From Mucilaginibacter sp. JRF (GTDB lineage Bacteria; Bacteroidota; Bacteroidia; Sphingobacteriales; Sphingobacteriaceae), in NCBI RefSeq assembly GCF_015223065.1, contig NZ_JADFBY010000001.1, forward strand, positions 186,001-250,000: a stretch of 64,000 bases of DNA, written 5' to 3'. The position numbers and the translations under genes are program-made. The notes under the pieces are model-generated. The model made no database searches and had not been told where the DNA came from. It saw only the letters and a program-made list of their open reading frames with translations. Of the stretch, positions 46,045 through 54,618 are shown one piece after another. The stretch's first letter is position 1. Each line of letters begins with the position of its first letter.

Positions 46045-46128
46045 TTTGTATTCTGATCTTTCGATGAAACAAAATTATTTAGGGCGAATTGGAAGAGAAT
46101 TAAACCCGAATTAAAAAGGGATTAAAAT

Positions 46129-47499
46129 TTAGATTTCGCTGTTTTTAGCGAATTCAACGGCAAAAGTGCTGCCTGTTGAGCCATCAGATATTACCTGTAT
46201 CCGGCCATTGCAAAGCTGAATGATCTTATCGGTAATATACAAGCCAAGACCGCTGCCCGGCTGTTTTTTAATATCACCGGCGCGGTAAAACGGGCGCAGT
46301 ATCTTTTCGCGGTCAGCCTCAGCAATACCGGGACCGCTATCGGTTACGGCAACACGTACATTTTTTGCCGAAGCATTAAATTCTACAGTTACCGGCTTAT
46401 TGCTTGAGTATTTATACGCATTCTCAATGATATTGTTCAGGGCGATGTAAAGCAGTGGTTTGTTGCCTTGTATTTCCAGATCGGCCTCATCATCAGGCAT
46501 ATTGCCAAAGGTGAGCATGAATTTACCGGCACCTTTCTTTTCTGTCCAGTAGTCGTGCAGTTCCCATAACAATTCATCAACACGCACCGCTGAAATTTTG
46601 GCCTGGGTGTAGTTCATATCCACTTGCGCCAGTTCCATCAGGCTGGTAATGGTTTCCTGCAAACGTTGGGCATCTGCGGATATGGAGGCTAAAATGCGCT
46701 CATATTCATCCGTGTTACGCGCCTTGGTTAAGGCAACCTCAACCTCGCCCATAATACTGGTAAGCGGGGTGCGCAGCTCGTGCGAGGCATTGGCCACAAA
46801 GGTTTGCTGTAATTCAAAGGCATTCTCTAAACGTTCTATCAGGCTGTTAAAGTTGCTGATCAGTTCGTCAATTTCATCCTTGTTTTTGGCTCCCTCAACA
46901 CGCATATGCAGGTTGCTCGAGCGTATTTGCCCCATTTGCGTTATCACCCTTTTAATAGGGGCGAGGGCGCGGTTAGCGAATATCTGCCCCGCAAAAAATA
47001 AAACAGCGGTAAATGAGATGAACAGTATCAATGCAATATTGGTGAGCATAGCTATACGGTGCGGAAAACTACGGTCAAAAGCAGATACCAGTATCACGAA
47101 ATCGCCTTGGTTATCATGGTATAGCTTACCTACCACCTGGCGGTCGCCATCCTGATATTTGAGGGATTTTTCTTTACGTACCTGCTCAATAATGGTATCG
47201 GTCCAAAAAATATTGTTGTGGGTATTAAAGGCCGATTTATTATCATCATCATACACCTTAATTACCTCGCCATGCAGTTTATCAAGGTAGCGCTGCTGTA
47301 CCTGCATCAGCGAGTCGGCGTTGATCTCATCGGCCTTAAGGTAAAGTTGCGAGGCTACATTGGCACGGTCGGTAAGCCGGTCATAAAAATCCTCGCGCGA
47401 AAACGAATACACCGCCAGGTATACCGCCACCAGCACCAGCAGCAAAGCGCCCGAACTGATCAGCGTAAAATATAACGACAAGCGGGTTTTTATCTTCAT
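46129..47499 (-). CDS. Metal-responsive-type sensor histidine kinase (CusS/CzcS-like)
   Basis: A 456-residue inner-membrane kinase. Two membrane helices (about 8-30 and 152-174) bracket a periplasmic sensor of about 120 residues. HAMP (about 175-228), HisKA (ASHELRTPLTSIMGE) and HATPase (NIIENAYKYS N-box, DSGPGI G1, GSGLGLYI G2) follow. All catalytic motifs are intact. Its start codon directly follows the stop codon of the response regulator with no gap, so the two are translated as a pair. Control of the adjacent efflux genes is inferred from this arrangement; the sensed metal is unknown. Confidence 0.92.
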   Translation of the reverse strand: MKIKTRLSLYFTLISSGALLLVLVAVYLAVYSFSREDFYDRLTDRANVASQLYLKADEINADSLMQVQQRYLDKLHGEVIKVYDDDNKSAFNTHNNIFWTDTIIEQVRKEKSLKYQDGDRQVVGKLYHDNQGDFVILVSAFDRSFPHRIAMLTNIALILFISFTAVLFFAGQIFANRALAPIKRVITQMGQIRSSNLHMRVEGAKNKDEIDELISNFNSLIERLENAFELQQTFVANASHELRTPLTSIMGEVEVALTKARNTDEYERILASISADAQRLQETITSLMELAQVDMNYTQAKISAVRVDELLWELHDYWTEKKGAGKFMLTFGNMPDDEADLEIQGNKPLLYIALNNIIENAYKYSSNKPVTVEFNASAKNVRVAVTDSGPGIAEADREKILRPFYRAGDIKKQPGSGLGLYITDKIIQLCNGRIQVISDGSTGSTFAVEFAKNSEI

Positions 47500-48189
47500 T
47501 TACTGCTCCTTCAAAATATAACCCATGCCAATAACCGTGTGGATGAGTTTTTTATCAAAGCCTTTTTGAATTTTGTTACGCAGATAGTTCACGTAAACAT
47601 CAACCATATTGGTTTGGGTATCAAAGTTTATACCCCAAACCTTCTCGGTAATGTACTCGCGCGATAGTAGTTTATTCGCGTTGCGGATGAATAGCTCCAG
47701 TAGGGCATACTCCTTAGCCGTAAGCGCTATTTGCTTGCCTCCCCGTTCGGCGGTTTTATCCCAAATATTGAGTTTCAGGTCGCTAAAATTAAGGTAGTGG
47801 CTCGCACCCTGGTCGGTTGGTTGCCTGCGGCGCATCAGCGCTTCAATGCGTGCCAGTAACTCCTTAAAATGAAAGGGTTTTACCAAATAATCATCGGCCC
47901 CGGCTTGCAGGCCGTTCACCTTATCGTCAATTGTGCCCAGGGCGCTAAGTATCAGCACAGGTGCGTCGGGTTGTTTTTGGCGTACCTGCCTGCAAAGCTC
48001 CATGCCGCTAAGCAGGGGCAGCATCATATCTAATATGAACAGATCATACTTGTTTTGCAGCATCAGGGTAAGCCCGGCCACACCATCGGCAGCAACATCA
48101 ACGCTGTAGTTATGTTCTTCAAGCCCTTTTTTTATAAAGGATGAAACCTTTTCTTCGTCTTCAACTAAGCAAATGCGCGTCATATTCAA
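47500..48189 (-). CDS. OmpR-family response regulator (CusR/CzcR-like)
   Basis: A 229-residue regulator. The receiver domain (about 5-118) has the acidic pair Glu10-Asp11, phospho-acceptor Asp54 in LDMMLPL and the KPF lysine. The winged-helix OmpR output domain spans about 130-227 (LTAKEYALLELF, YVNYLRNKI). A start two codons downstream (ATG at 48183) is equally possible. It is the first gene of the minus-strand efflux operon and divergent from the SRPBCC gene; the shared intergenic region of 185 bases probably contains its binding site. Confidence 0.93.
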   Translation of the reverse strand: MNMTRICLVEDEEKVSSFIKKGLEEHNYSVDVAADGVAGLTLMLQNKYDLFILDMMLPLLSGMELCRQVRQKQPDAPVLILSALGTIDDKVNGLQAGADDYLVKPFHFKELLARIEALMRRRQPTDQGASHYLNFSDLKLNIWDKTAERGGKQIALTAKEYALLELFIRNANKLLSREYITEKVWGINFDTQTNMVDVYVNYLRNKIQKGFDKKLIHTVIGMGYILKEQ

Positions 48190-48319
48190 TTAATCTGCCG
48201 GGTGGCGATGTGCAAGTTTAAGCAATAATGGCCTACAATAAAAAGTCTGTGCTTAATTATAAATTGCATGAGGGGCAATTTGGCATTATTACCCCCTCAA
48301 TTGGTCGCGACCGCACCTG

Positions 48320-48348
48320 TTGTTTTTAACTTTTTGATGGTAAGTTTG
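48320..48348 (+). promoter_or_regulatory. Putative promoter of the SRPBCC gene
   Basis: TTG (48320-48322), 18 bases, then TAAGTTTG (48341-48348), an exact TAnnTTTG match. Transcription would start about 20 bases before the ATG at 48375. Confidence 0.5.
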
Positions 48349-48374
48349 TTGGAGTAAAATTAAATCTACCAGTT

Positions 48375-48836
48375 ATGAGCACAACCGATTTTGAGATCAA
48401 AACCAATATTCAGATCAGCAAACCTGCCGCCGAAGTATTTGAAGCAATTGTTGACCCTGCAAAAATGTCGAACTATTTTATATCATGGGGCAGCGCCCGG
48501 TTAGAAGAAGGCAAGCAGGTAATGTGGAGTTTCCCGGAGTTTGAGGGAGAGTTCCCCGTTGATGTTAAAAAGGTTGAACCCAATAAACTGATAGCCCTAA
48601 CCTGGGATGTTGAGCAGGTGCCTTTTTTAGTAGAGTTTTTGCTAACCCCACGCGGCGATAATGCTACCCAGATCACCATCACCGAAAAAACTACCGCTGC
48701 CGAACAACCCTCCATTCAGTGGCTTAAAGGCAACACCGAGGGTTGGGCAAACTTTTCGGCCTGCCTAAAGGCGTACCTGGAGTATGGCATCAACCTGCGC
48801 AAGGGTGCCTTTGATTATATGAAACAAGATAAATAG
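48375..48836 (+). CDS. SRPBCC (AHSA1-like) domain protein
   Basis: A 153-residue cytosolic protein with a single START-like helix-grip fold of the AHSA1 group (PF08327): ISKPAAEVFEAIVDPAKMSNYF at the start, beta strands with a hydrophobic cavity, and a long C-terminal helix (WLKGNTEGWANFSACLKAYLE). Such proteins bind small hydrophobic ligands or act near stress and chaperone functions; nothing here gives a specific ligand. It is followed after 12 bases by an MFS transporter gene and is probably co-transcribed with it. Confidence 0.88.
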   Translation: MSTTDFEIKTNIQISKPAAEVFEAIVDPAKMSNYFISWGSARLEEGKQVMWSFPEFEGEFPVDVKKVEPNKLIALTWDVEQVPFLVEFLLTPRGDNATQITITEKTTAAEQPSIQWLKGNTEGWANFSACLKAYLEYGINLRKGAFDYMKQDK

Positions 48837-48848
48837 CCCTCGCACCAA

Positions 48849-50144
48849 ATGAAAGCCTTTTATGCCACGCTGGCTAATTCGCTTGCCGCGTTTTTAACCA
48901 ATACCTCGGTATGGTTCGCGGTAACGTTTTGGCTGTATCTCGAAACCAGATCGGTGTTTGCTACATCGGTAATGGCCGGGGTATACCTGGCTACGGTGGC
49001 ATTTTCGGGCTTCTTTTTAGGCTCGGTGGTTGATCGGTATAAAAAGAAAACCTCTATGCTGCTATCCAGCGTGGCCTCGTTGATCTTGTATTCGCTGGCG
49101 CTCATTATCTACATCAGCACACCGGCCAAGGTATTTACCAACCCGGGCAGCGTGGTGCTATGGGTGTTTGTGGTGCTCAATTTGTTTGGGGCTATCGCGG
49201 GCAACATCCGCAGTATAGCGCTATCAACCCTGGTAACTATTATGGTGCCCGAACCAGATCGTGATAAGGCCAATGGTATGGTGGGTACTATCAATGGTGT
49301 ATCATTCCTGATCTCCTCCATTTTTAGTGGCATGATCATTGGTTTTATGGGTGTAATGTGGATGCTCATCATCGCCATAGCTATAAAAATACTGGTGTTG
49401 CTGCATCTGTTCACCTTAAAAATTGATGAAAAGGGCATTATGCATATTGATGAGGCCGACACAAAAAAGATAGATATTAAAGGTACCATCGCTGCCGTTA
49501 AAAAAGTACCTGGCCTGTTCGGACTTATATTTTTCAATACCTTCAATAATTTTCTGGGTGGTGTGTTCATGTCGCTGATGGACGCTTATGGCCTGTCGCT
49601 GGTAACGGTACAGGTATGGGGTGTTTTTTGGGGTGTGCTGAGCACGGGATTTATTATAGGCGGCATTGTGGTAGCGCGTACAGGCCTGGGTAAAAACCCG
49701 CTTATTACGTTGTTTCGCTCCAATATAATCATGTGGACTATCTGCGTGTTCTTCACCATACAAGCCTCTATTATATTGCTGGGCATTGGCATGTTTGTTT
49801 ACCTATGCCTTATACCTGTTGTTGAGGCTTGCGAGCAAACCATTATGCAAAAAATGATACCACCTGAACGGCAGGGCAGGGTATTTGGTTTTGCGCAAAG
49901 TATTGAGCAGGCGGCATCGCCCATAACGGCATTTATTATTGGGCCGGTAGCGCAGTTCATCTTCATCCCATTCATGACCAACGGCCGCGGTGCCGAACTG
50001 ATAGGCCAATGGTTTGGTACCGGTGCCGATAGGGGCATAGCCCTGCTGTTTACCGTTACAGGTATTATTGGCCTGATGGTTACGCTTGCCGCCATGCGCA
50101 CTTATGCTTACCGCAAGTTGGCCGGGCAATATGTTACGGTGTAG
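48849..50144 (+). CDS. Major facilitator superfamily transporter
   Basis: A 431-residue inner-membrane transporter with about 12 hydrophobic helices. A basic loop between helices 2 and 3 (GSVVDRYKKKTSM) is the family's motif A. The overall pattern, including KMIPPERQGRVFG in the second half, resembles the drug-efflux-like MFS proteins (MFS_3 group). The substrate is unknown. It shares a likely transcript with the SRPBCC gene before it, and a DinB gene follows 86 bases later. Confidence 0.88.
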   Translation: MKAFYATLANSLAAFLTNTSVWFAVTFWLYLETRSVFATSVMAGVYLATVAFSGFFLGSVVDRYKKKTSMLLSSVASLILYSLALIIYISTPAKVFTNPGSVVLWVFVVLNLFGAIAGNIRSIALSTLVTIMVPEPDRDKANGMVGTINGVSFLISSIFSGMIIGFMGVMWMLIIAIAIKILVLLHLFTLKIDEKGIMHIDEADTKKIDIKGTIAAVKKVPGLFGLIFFNTFNNFLGGVFMSLMDAYGLSLVTVQVWGVFWGVLSTGFIIGGIVVARTGLGKNPLITLFRSNIIMWTICVFFTIQASIILLGIGMFVYLCLIPVVEACEQTIMQKMIPPERQGRVFGFAQSIEQAASPITAFIIGPVAQFIFIPFMTNGRGAELIGQWFGTGADRGIALLFTVTGIIGLMVTLAAMRTYAYRKLAGQYVTV

Positions 50145-50230
50145 TTTTGTCCTGAATGGCCCTGCTTTGGTCTGTTTTACACATCACGCTCAGGTGTTAG
50201 TCAGGGTAAATTTGTATAAAAACAATCACC

Positions 50231-50752
50231 ATGATACAAACAACTTTAACCAAGGGCGAAATGCTGCACGAATTGCAGGATATTCTCAATTCCTTTATTC
50301 ATGAATTTGAAACCATTGATAAAAAGGAAGTTAACAAGGTGCCTTTCGCGGGTAGCTGGACGGCAGCGCAGGTAGCCGAGCACGTTAACCTATCGGCAAG
50401 CGGCTTTGCTGATATGATGCAGGGCCCAACCGAAGATACCAACCGACCGGCCGATGCTATGGTTGGTCAGCTACGCAGCATGTTCGGTAATATGGAGATC
50501 AAAATGCAATCACCGGATTTTGTAGTGCCCGAAGATAAACAGTACGATAAAGGCGAAAAACTCAAACAACTGGAAGATACCAAAGATCAATTATTCAACG
50601 CCGCGGCCACGCTCGATCTGGATAAAACCTGCACCGCATTCGCACTGCCTCAAATGGGGTATTTAACGCGTAGGGAATGTGTGGCTTTCGCGGCCTACCA
50701 TACCAAAAGGCATATTCATCAGCTTAAAAAAATAAAAGCCGCCTTAGCCTAA
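50231..50752 (+). CDS. DinB-family protein
   Basis: A 173-residue four-helix-bundle protein of the DinB/YfiT superfamily. Helix 1 carries the early HEFE region. The metal histidines expected for the family are seen in VAEHVNLS (about residue 57) and in the closing YHTKRHIHQLKKI. Members bind a divalent metal; several are thiol-dependent transferases, but most, including this one, have no assigned reaction. The start at 50231 places the first helix correctly. Confidence 0.88.
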   Translation: MIQTTLTKGEMLHELQDILNSFIHEFETIDKKEVNKVPFAGSWTAAQVAEHVNLSASGFADMMQGPTEDTNRPADAMVGQLRSMFGNMEIKMQSPDFVVPEDKQYDKGEKLKQLEDTKDQLFNAAATLDLDKTCTAFALPQMGYLTRRECVAFAAYHTKRHIHQLKKIKAALA

Positions 50753-50801
50753 GTGTGAATACTTAAGCGAAAAGTATGTGATATAAAGGTTTTAAGTACT
50801 A

Positions 50802-50828
50802 CGCAGCAGGTAATTCCATCCTGCTGCG
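50802..50828. terminator. Hairpin between convergent DinB and HTH genes
   Basis: CGCAGCAGG and CCTGCTGCG form a perfect 9-bp stem around a 9-base loop. There is no clear T run on either side. It may end transcription from both directions, or be a simple transcript-end structure. Confidence 0.5.
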
Positions 50829-50871
50829 ATAAGGTTTAGGTTTGAAGCCCCCGCTTTCGGGTAGTATTATA

Positions 50872-51225
50872 CTATACCCTTGTGTGCATTGATGATAGAA
50901 TAAGGTTATACTTCTCTAACAGATCAATGTATTTATTCTTCCAATCTCCTGATGCGGTATTGTTTGTATTTGCATTGTTTGAAGTGCGCATACGCTCATT
51001 GCTGAACATTTCAGCCGTAAAATAATGCGGAAACTCCACCGAAAAATCGTGATTGATGGATATGCCTATACGGTAAATAACGTTACTTTTTAAAAAAGGC
51101 GCTTCAAACCAGTTGTAAATGGTTCGGCGGTTTACACCCAATTCTAAGGCTAACTCGGTTAAACTAACCCCTCTTTTGCGCACAGCATGCTCAACAAGCT
51201 GCCCGTAATGACTAATGCTACTCAT
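50872..51225 (-). CDS. Small helix-turn-helix DNA-binding protein
   Basis: A 117-residue protein. Residues about 8-40 form a helix-turn-helix (GVSLTELALELGVNRRTIYNW), well formed for DNA binding. A middle stretch follows (about 41-70), then a Ser/Asn/Thr-rich linker (about 80-93) and a C-terminal amphipathic helix (NKYIDLLEKYNLIL) that may dimerise. It has no phage-like neighbours and is isolated between two convergently or divergently placed genes. It may be self-regulating; its targets are unknown. Confidence 0.75.
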   Translation of the reverse strand: MSSISHYGQLVEHAVRKRGVSLTELALELGVNRRTIYNWFEAPFLKSNVIYRIGISINHDFSVEFPHYFTAEMFSNERMRTSNNANTNNTASGDWKNKYIDLLEKYNLILSSMHTRV

Positions 51226-51572
51226 ATGATAATAAATTTTTAGATTAAAAATTACAGGTAGGAGTGTTTAATACACTTAAAGCTTCTCAGAGCAACGGTT
51301 AATTCCGCTTAATAAAATTGCACTAAAACCGTCTGGGTTTTTAAATAGTATCAATAATGTGGATAACTATTTGTAACCTTTTTAATTTTATGTGAAATTC
51401 GTCTTTCCCTTCTACACACACAATACCCACTTTTGATGATTATTGAAAAAAGTTTGAGCAATTATGTGTCCATCGGGTCAATACTGTTCTGTTACTTAAA
51501 TCGTTATCTTGCATTGCCTTTAACAAAAGCTCACTGAGGGTGCAAAAAAGGCGATATATTATTATTTGAACA
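51226..51572. other. Gene-free stretch between divergent HTH and HAD genes
   Basis: About 350 AT-rich bases that should hold both promoters. I see no open frame of credible quality, no long inverted repeat, and none of the repeat units found elsewhere in the window. Confidence 0.5.
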
Positions 51573-52277
51573 ATGATCTCAACTTCTGAATCTACCGGCA
51601 TTAAAGTTATAGCATTTGATGCTGATGATACTCTTTGGGTTAACGAGCCATATTTCAGGCGTACCGAGGAGGAATTTTATAAATTGCTTAACGAGTATCT
51701 GCAACAACACGCGCTTGAGCGGGAACTGCTTAAAACCGAAATAGGCAACCTTAAATTATATGGCTACGGCGTAAAGGGTTTTATACTGTCGATGATTGAA
51801 ACGGCCTTGCAAGTAACCAACAACACCATCCCTGCCGAGGTAATAGGGCAAATTATTGACTTAGGCAAGGCCTTGCTTGATGAGCCTATTGAACTGCTTG
51901 ATGGGGTAGAAGAAGTATTGAGTGCCCTTAAAGGCCGTTACCGTTTAGTAGTAGCCACCAAAGGCGATCTGCTTGATCAGGAGCGTAAGTTGAAAAAATC
52001 GGGATTGAGCCATTATTTTCATCACATCGAGATCATGTCCGAAAAGGATGACGCCAACTACCTTAAGCTGTTAAAGCACCTTGACATTCAACCCGGCGAA
52101 TTGCTGATGATCGGCAACTCCCTAAAATCCGACATTATGCCGATACTCAACATCGGCGGCTCAGCCATACACGTACCCTACCACATCACCTGGGCGCACG
52201 AGCAAATTGAGGATACCATTGATAGCGACAGGTTTGAAAGTATAGCGAGTATTAGGGAGATATTGGAGATGGTATAG
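51573..52277 (+). CDS. HAD-superfamily hydrolase
   Basis: A 234-residue cytosolic phosphatase-like enzyme. Motif I is DADDTLW (nucleophile and acid Asp), motif II is the Thr in VVATKGD, motif III is the Lys in RKLKKSGL, and motif IV is GNSLKSDI. A helical cap lies between motifs I and II (about 20-100). The DADDTLW form is that of the subgroup I HADs often annotated as haloacid dehalogenase-like or nucleotide/sugar phosphatases; the substrate is unknown. It stands alone, with a repeat cluster immediately downstream. Confidence 0.9.
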   Translation: MISTSESTGIKVIAFDADDTLWVNEPYFRRTEEEFYKLLNEYLQQHALERELLKTEIGNLKLYGYGVKGFILSMIETALQVTNNTIPAEVIGQIIDLGKALLDEPIELLDGVEEVLSALKGRYRLVVATKGDLLDQERKLKKSGLSHYFHHIEIMSEKDDANYLKLLKHLDIQPGELLMIGNSLKSDIMPILNIGGSAIHVPYHITWAHEQIEDTIDSDRFESIASIREILEMV

Positions 52278-52292
52278 TAGGTATATAAAATA

Positions 52293-52563
52293 TTGTCATT
52301 CCGAACGAGGTACGAGGAGGAATCTGCCGCCTGGCTATAAACGCATACAGATTAAAAAAAAGTCACATCATTCTTGACGTGAATAAATATAAGTCCTCCC
52401 TCTCGGGGAGGATTTAGGAGGGGTTGTACGAGGAGCAATCTGCCACGTGACCATAAACGCGTACAGATTTCTCGCTGGCGCTTCGAAATGACAGGTCACA
52501 TTCTCGCTAAAAGGCGTTTAAAACAAAAAGCCCCTCTCCTTTAGGAGAGGGGTTGGGGTGAGG
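52293..52563. repeat. Composite intergenic repeat cluster, copy 3
   Basis: Unit C appears in two pieces: a left part at 52293-52353 (TGTCATTCCGAACGAGG, ending ACAGATT) and a right part at about 52427-52493 (ending CGCTTCGAAATGACA). Unit D sits between them at 52390-52425. A further palindrome, GCCCCTCTCC-TTTA-GGAGAGGGG, lies at about 52529-52553 and could act as a terminator for the neighbours. Units A and B are absent. The arrangement suggests a unit D inserted into, or recombined with, a unit C. Confidence 0.75.
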
Positions 52564-52566
52564 CTT

Positions 52567-52803
52567 CTAATCCTGCTTATATAAAATCATTCCGGCATGG
52601 TATAATATACCGTTCCTAAAGTCGCCGGCGGCGGTAAAGCCGGTATCGTCCACGTATTCAATGTGGTCGCCTTTAAGGGTGTAGTTGCCCTGGTAAGCGC
52701 TTTCGCGGTCGCCGCGGGCTTCATCATATCGGCCGTTGGGTAACAGGTGGTGGCGTATGTAGCCATCTTTGGTTACCCATAAACCAGCATATTTGTTATC
52801 CAT
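52567..52803 (-). CDS. Atu4866-domain small protein
   Basis: A 78-residue protein matching the Atu4866 family (PF11512), a small beta-barrel protein known from Agrobacterium structures but without assigned function. Key family stretches are visible: YAGLWVTKDGYIRHHLLP, GRYDEARG, SAYQGNY and IEYVDDTGFTAAGDF. It has no signal peptide. It starts 11 bases after the SDR stop upstream on the minus strand, so it belongs to the SDR operon; in other bacteria this family is often found beside oxidoreductases. Confidence 0.85.
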   Translation of the reverse strand: MDNKYAGLWVTKDGYIRHHLLPNGRYDEARGDRESAYQGNYTLKGDHIEYVDDTGFTAAGDFRNGILYHAGMILYKQD

Positions 52804-52814
52804 TTTAATTGCTT

Positions 52815-53675
52815 TTATTTATCAGCTGTTACAGCTTCAAAACCTGTTGAAATGGTTACCTCTTTCCAGGCTTCGAGCTCATTTTTAACATTTTCCATTT
52901 TTTTGTAGGCCAGGTTGTAAGCATCCTCACCTAAAAATAAATGTACCGGCGGGTTTTCAGCCTCGCTAACCTTGATCATGGCTAAGGCTGCTTTATCCGG
53001 ATCGCCACCCTGGTTGCCGTTCATCTCATTCTCGTGGAAGTTTTGTGAATCGCGAACGCTTTTATAGGCCTCTATCGGGTTGGCTGGTACCGCCATTGAG
53101 CCTGATGTAAGGAAATCGGTGCGGAAATAGCCCGGAGATACCACGGTAGCGCTCAATCCAAAATCCTTGATCTCGGCCGCCAGAGATTCGGTAAAACCAT
53201 GCACCGCGAATTTGGTAGCACAGTAAATACCAAAGCCCGGGAAATCGCCGCTAAAGCCGCCAATTGACGCGATGTTGAATATATGGCCCGAACCCTGAGC
53301 ACGCAGGTAAGGCATAGCCTTACGTATAACGGTCAGTGAACCGAATACGTTTACCGCGAAGTTATCGTAAGCTTCGTCTTCGCTTAATTCTTCCAGGCTG
53401 CCAAGCATACCGTAACCGGCGTTGTTTACCACAACGTCAATTTTACCGAAGTGCTTAACCGCTACATTAATGGCATCGGCTACGCTTTGTTCGCTTTTAA
53501 TGTTCATTTCGAGTGGTAAAAACTCGTCGTTAGGGTTGCCCACGGCCAGGTTAAGATCAGTGGCGTTGCGTGAGGTGGCGGCAACATTATAACCTGCTGC
53601 CAGTAATTGTTTTACCAGTGATAGCCCCAAACCTTTTGAGGCCCCGGTAACAAACCATGTTTTTTGCTTTTTCAT
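52815..53675 (-). CDS. Short-chain dehydrogenase/reductase, copy 1
   Basis: A 286-residue classical SDR using NAD(P)H. The cofactor loop is TGASKGLGLS (about 9-18), NNAGYG marks strand 4, the catalytic Ser is in NIASIGG, and the Tyr-Lys pair is in YCATKFAV. Arg in TSRN after strand 2 suggests NADP preference. It is clearly a paralogue of the SDR gene 26 bases upstream, with long shared blocks (PYLRAQGSGHI, EELS, VVSPGYFRTDFL against VVAPGAFRTNFL). The substrate is unknown. It is transcribed with its paralogue and the Atu4866 gene. Confidence 0.9.
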   Translation of the reverse strand: MKKQKTWFVTGASKGLGLSLVKQLLAAGYNVAATSRNATDLNLAVGNPNDEFLPLEMNIKSEQSVADAINVAVKHFGKIDVVVNNAGYGMLGSLEELSEDEAYDNFAVNVFGSLTVIRKAMPYLRAQGSGHIFNIASIGGFSGDFPGFGIYCATKFAVHGFTESLAAEIKDFGLSATVVSPGYFRTDFLTSGSMAVPANPIEAYKSVRDSQNFHENEMNGNQGGDPDKAALAMIKVSEAENPPVHLFLGEDAYNLAYKKMENVKNELEAWKEVTISTGFEAVTADK

Positions 53676-53701
53676 TTTTGTATAGGGTGTTTAGTGTTTA
53701 C

Positions 53702-54532
53702 TTAATAATCTGTTGATTTTGATAATGCTTCATGCTGTTTGAATTCTGTATTCAATCGTTCCAGTTTATCGTTAGCCCGTGCATAAGCGTCGCTGCCTAA
53801 CAGTAGATATAGTGGTGGGTTTTCCAGGTTAACCAGTTCCATCATGGCCGTGGCTGCCTTGTCGGGATCACCGGCTTGCTCGCCGCTTAGTTTAAGGTAC
53901 TTGGCATGTGTATCGCGCACGGCGGTGTAGGCATCAATAGTGTTGTTGGTGATGTATAGCGAATCAGGCTCCAGAAAGTTGGTGCGGAAAGCGCCCGGTG
54001 CTACAACTGTAGCCTTGATGCCAAACTCCTTAACATCGGCTGCCAAAACTTCGGTAAGGCCAAACACGGCATACTTTGACGCGCCATATATAGCCCAGCC
54101 GGTATTGGCGGTTATACCTGCTATTGATGATATGTTGATGATATGGCCTGAACCCTGCGCACGCAGGTAAGGCATAGCATGGCGGATAACGTTCAGTGTA
54201 CCGAATACGTTAACATCAAAGCTTTGTCGGGTTTCGGCATCGCTAAGTTCTTCAATGCTGCCGCCAATGCCATAACCGGCGTTGTTAACCACAACATCAA
54301 TACGGCCAAATTTATCAATGGTGCTTTTTATGGCTGATGCTATGGCTGCTTCGTCCTTAACATCGGCTTGCAGGGGCAAAAAGTTATCATCAGCCCCGGC
54401 TGCGGCAACCAGCTCAACAAGTTTGCGTGAGGTGGCAGCTACGGCATGACCGGCTTTTAAAAGGTTTTTTACAAGTGAAAGGCCTAAACCTTTTGAGGCC
54501 CCGGTTATAAACCATATTTGTTTGTTTTGCAT
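53702..54532 (-). CDS. Short-chain dehydrogenase/reductase, copy 2
   Basis: A 276-residue classical SDR with TGASKGLGLS, NNAGYGIGG, Ser in NISSIAG and Tyr-Lys in YGASKYAV, all in the usual order. It looks like the product of a tandem duplication with the following gene. The C-terminal portion after about residue 200 also matches the paralogue (GDPDKAA, ENPPLYLLLGSDAY), which is typical of SDRs annotated as oxidoreductases regulated by a linked AraC protein. The AraC gene lies 86 bases upstream on the same strand. Confidence 0.9.
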   Translation of the reverse strand: MQNKQIWFITGASKGLGLSLVKNLLKAGHAVAATSRKLVELVAAAGADDNFLPLQADVKDEAAIASAIKSTIDKFGRIDVVVNNAGYGIGGSIEELSDAETRQSFDVNVFGTLNVIRHAMPYLRAQGSGHIINISSIAGITANTGWAIYGASKYAVFGLTEVLAADVKEFGIKATVVAPGAFRTNFLEPDSLYITNNTIDAYTAVRDTHAKYLKLSGEQAGDPDKAATAMMELVNLENPPLYLLLGSDAYARANDKLERLNTEFKQHEALSKSTDY

Positions 54533-54618
54533 GGTGCTGTTTTATTATTTGTACAGCACAAAGGTAATATGGCCTTAAAGGGGAGCGATAGCGTTAATCA
54601 AACCAAAACTTACAAAAT

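Noticed and set aside
49109..49570. A 153-codon minus-strand frame, and others near 49.4-50.1 kb
   Set aside because: They are antisense to the MFS transporter; the hydrophobic codon pattern of membrane helices leaves the opposite strand open by chance.
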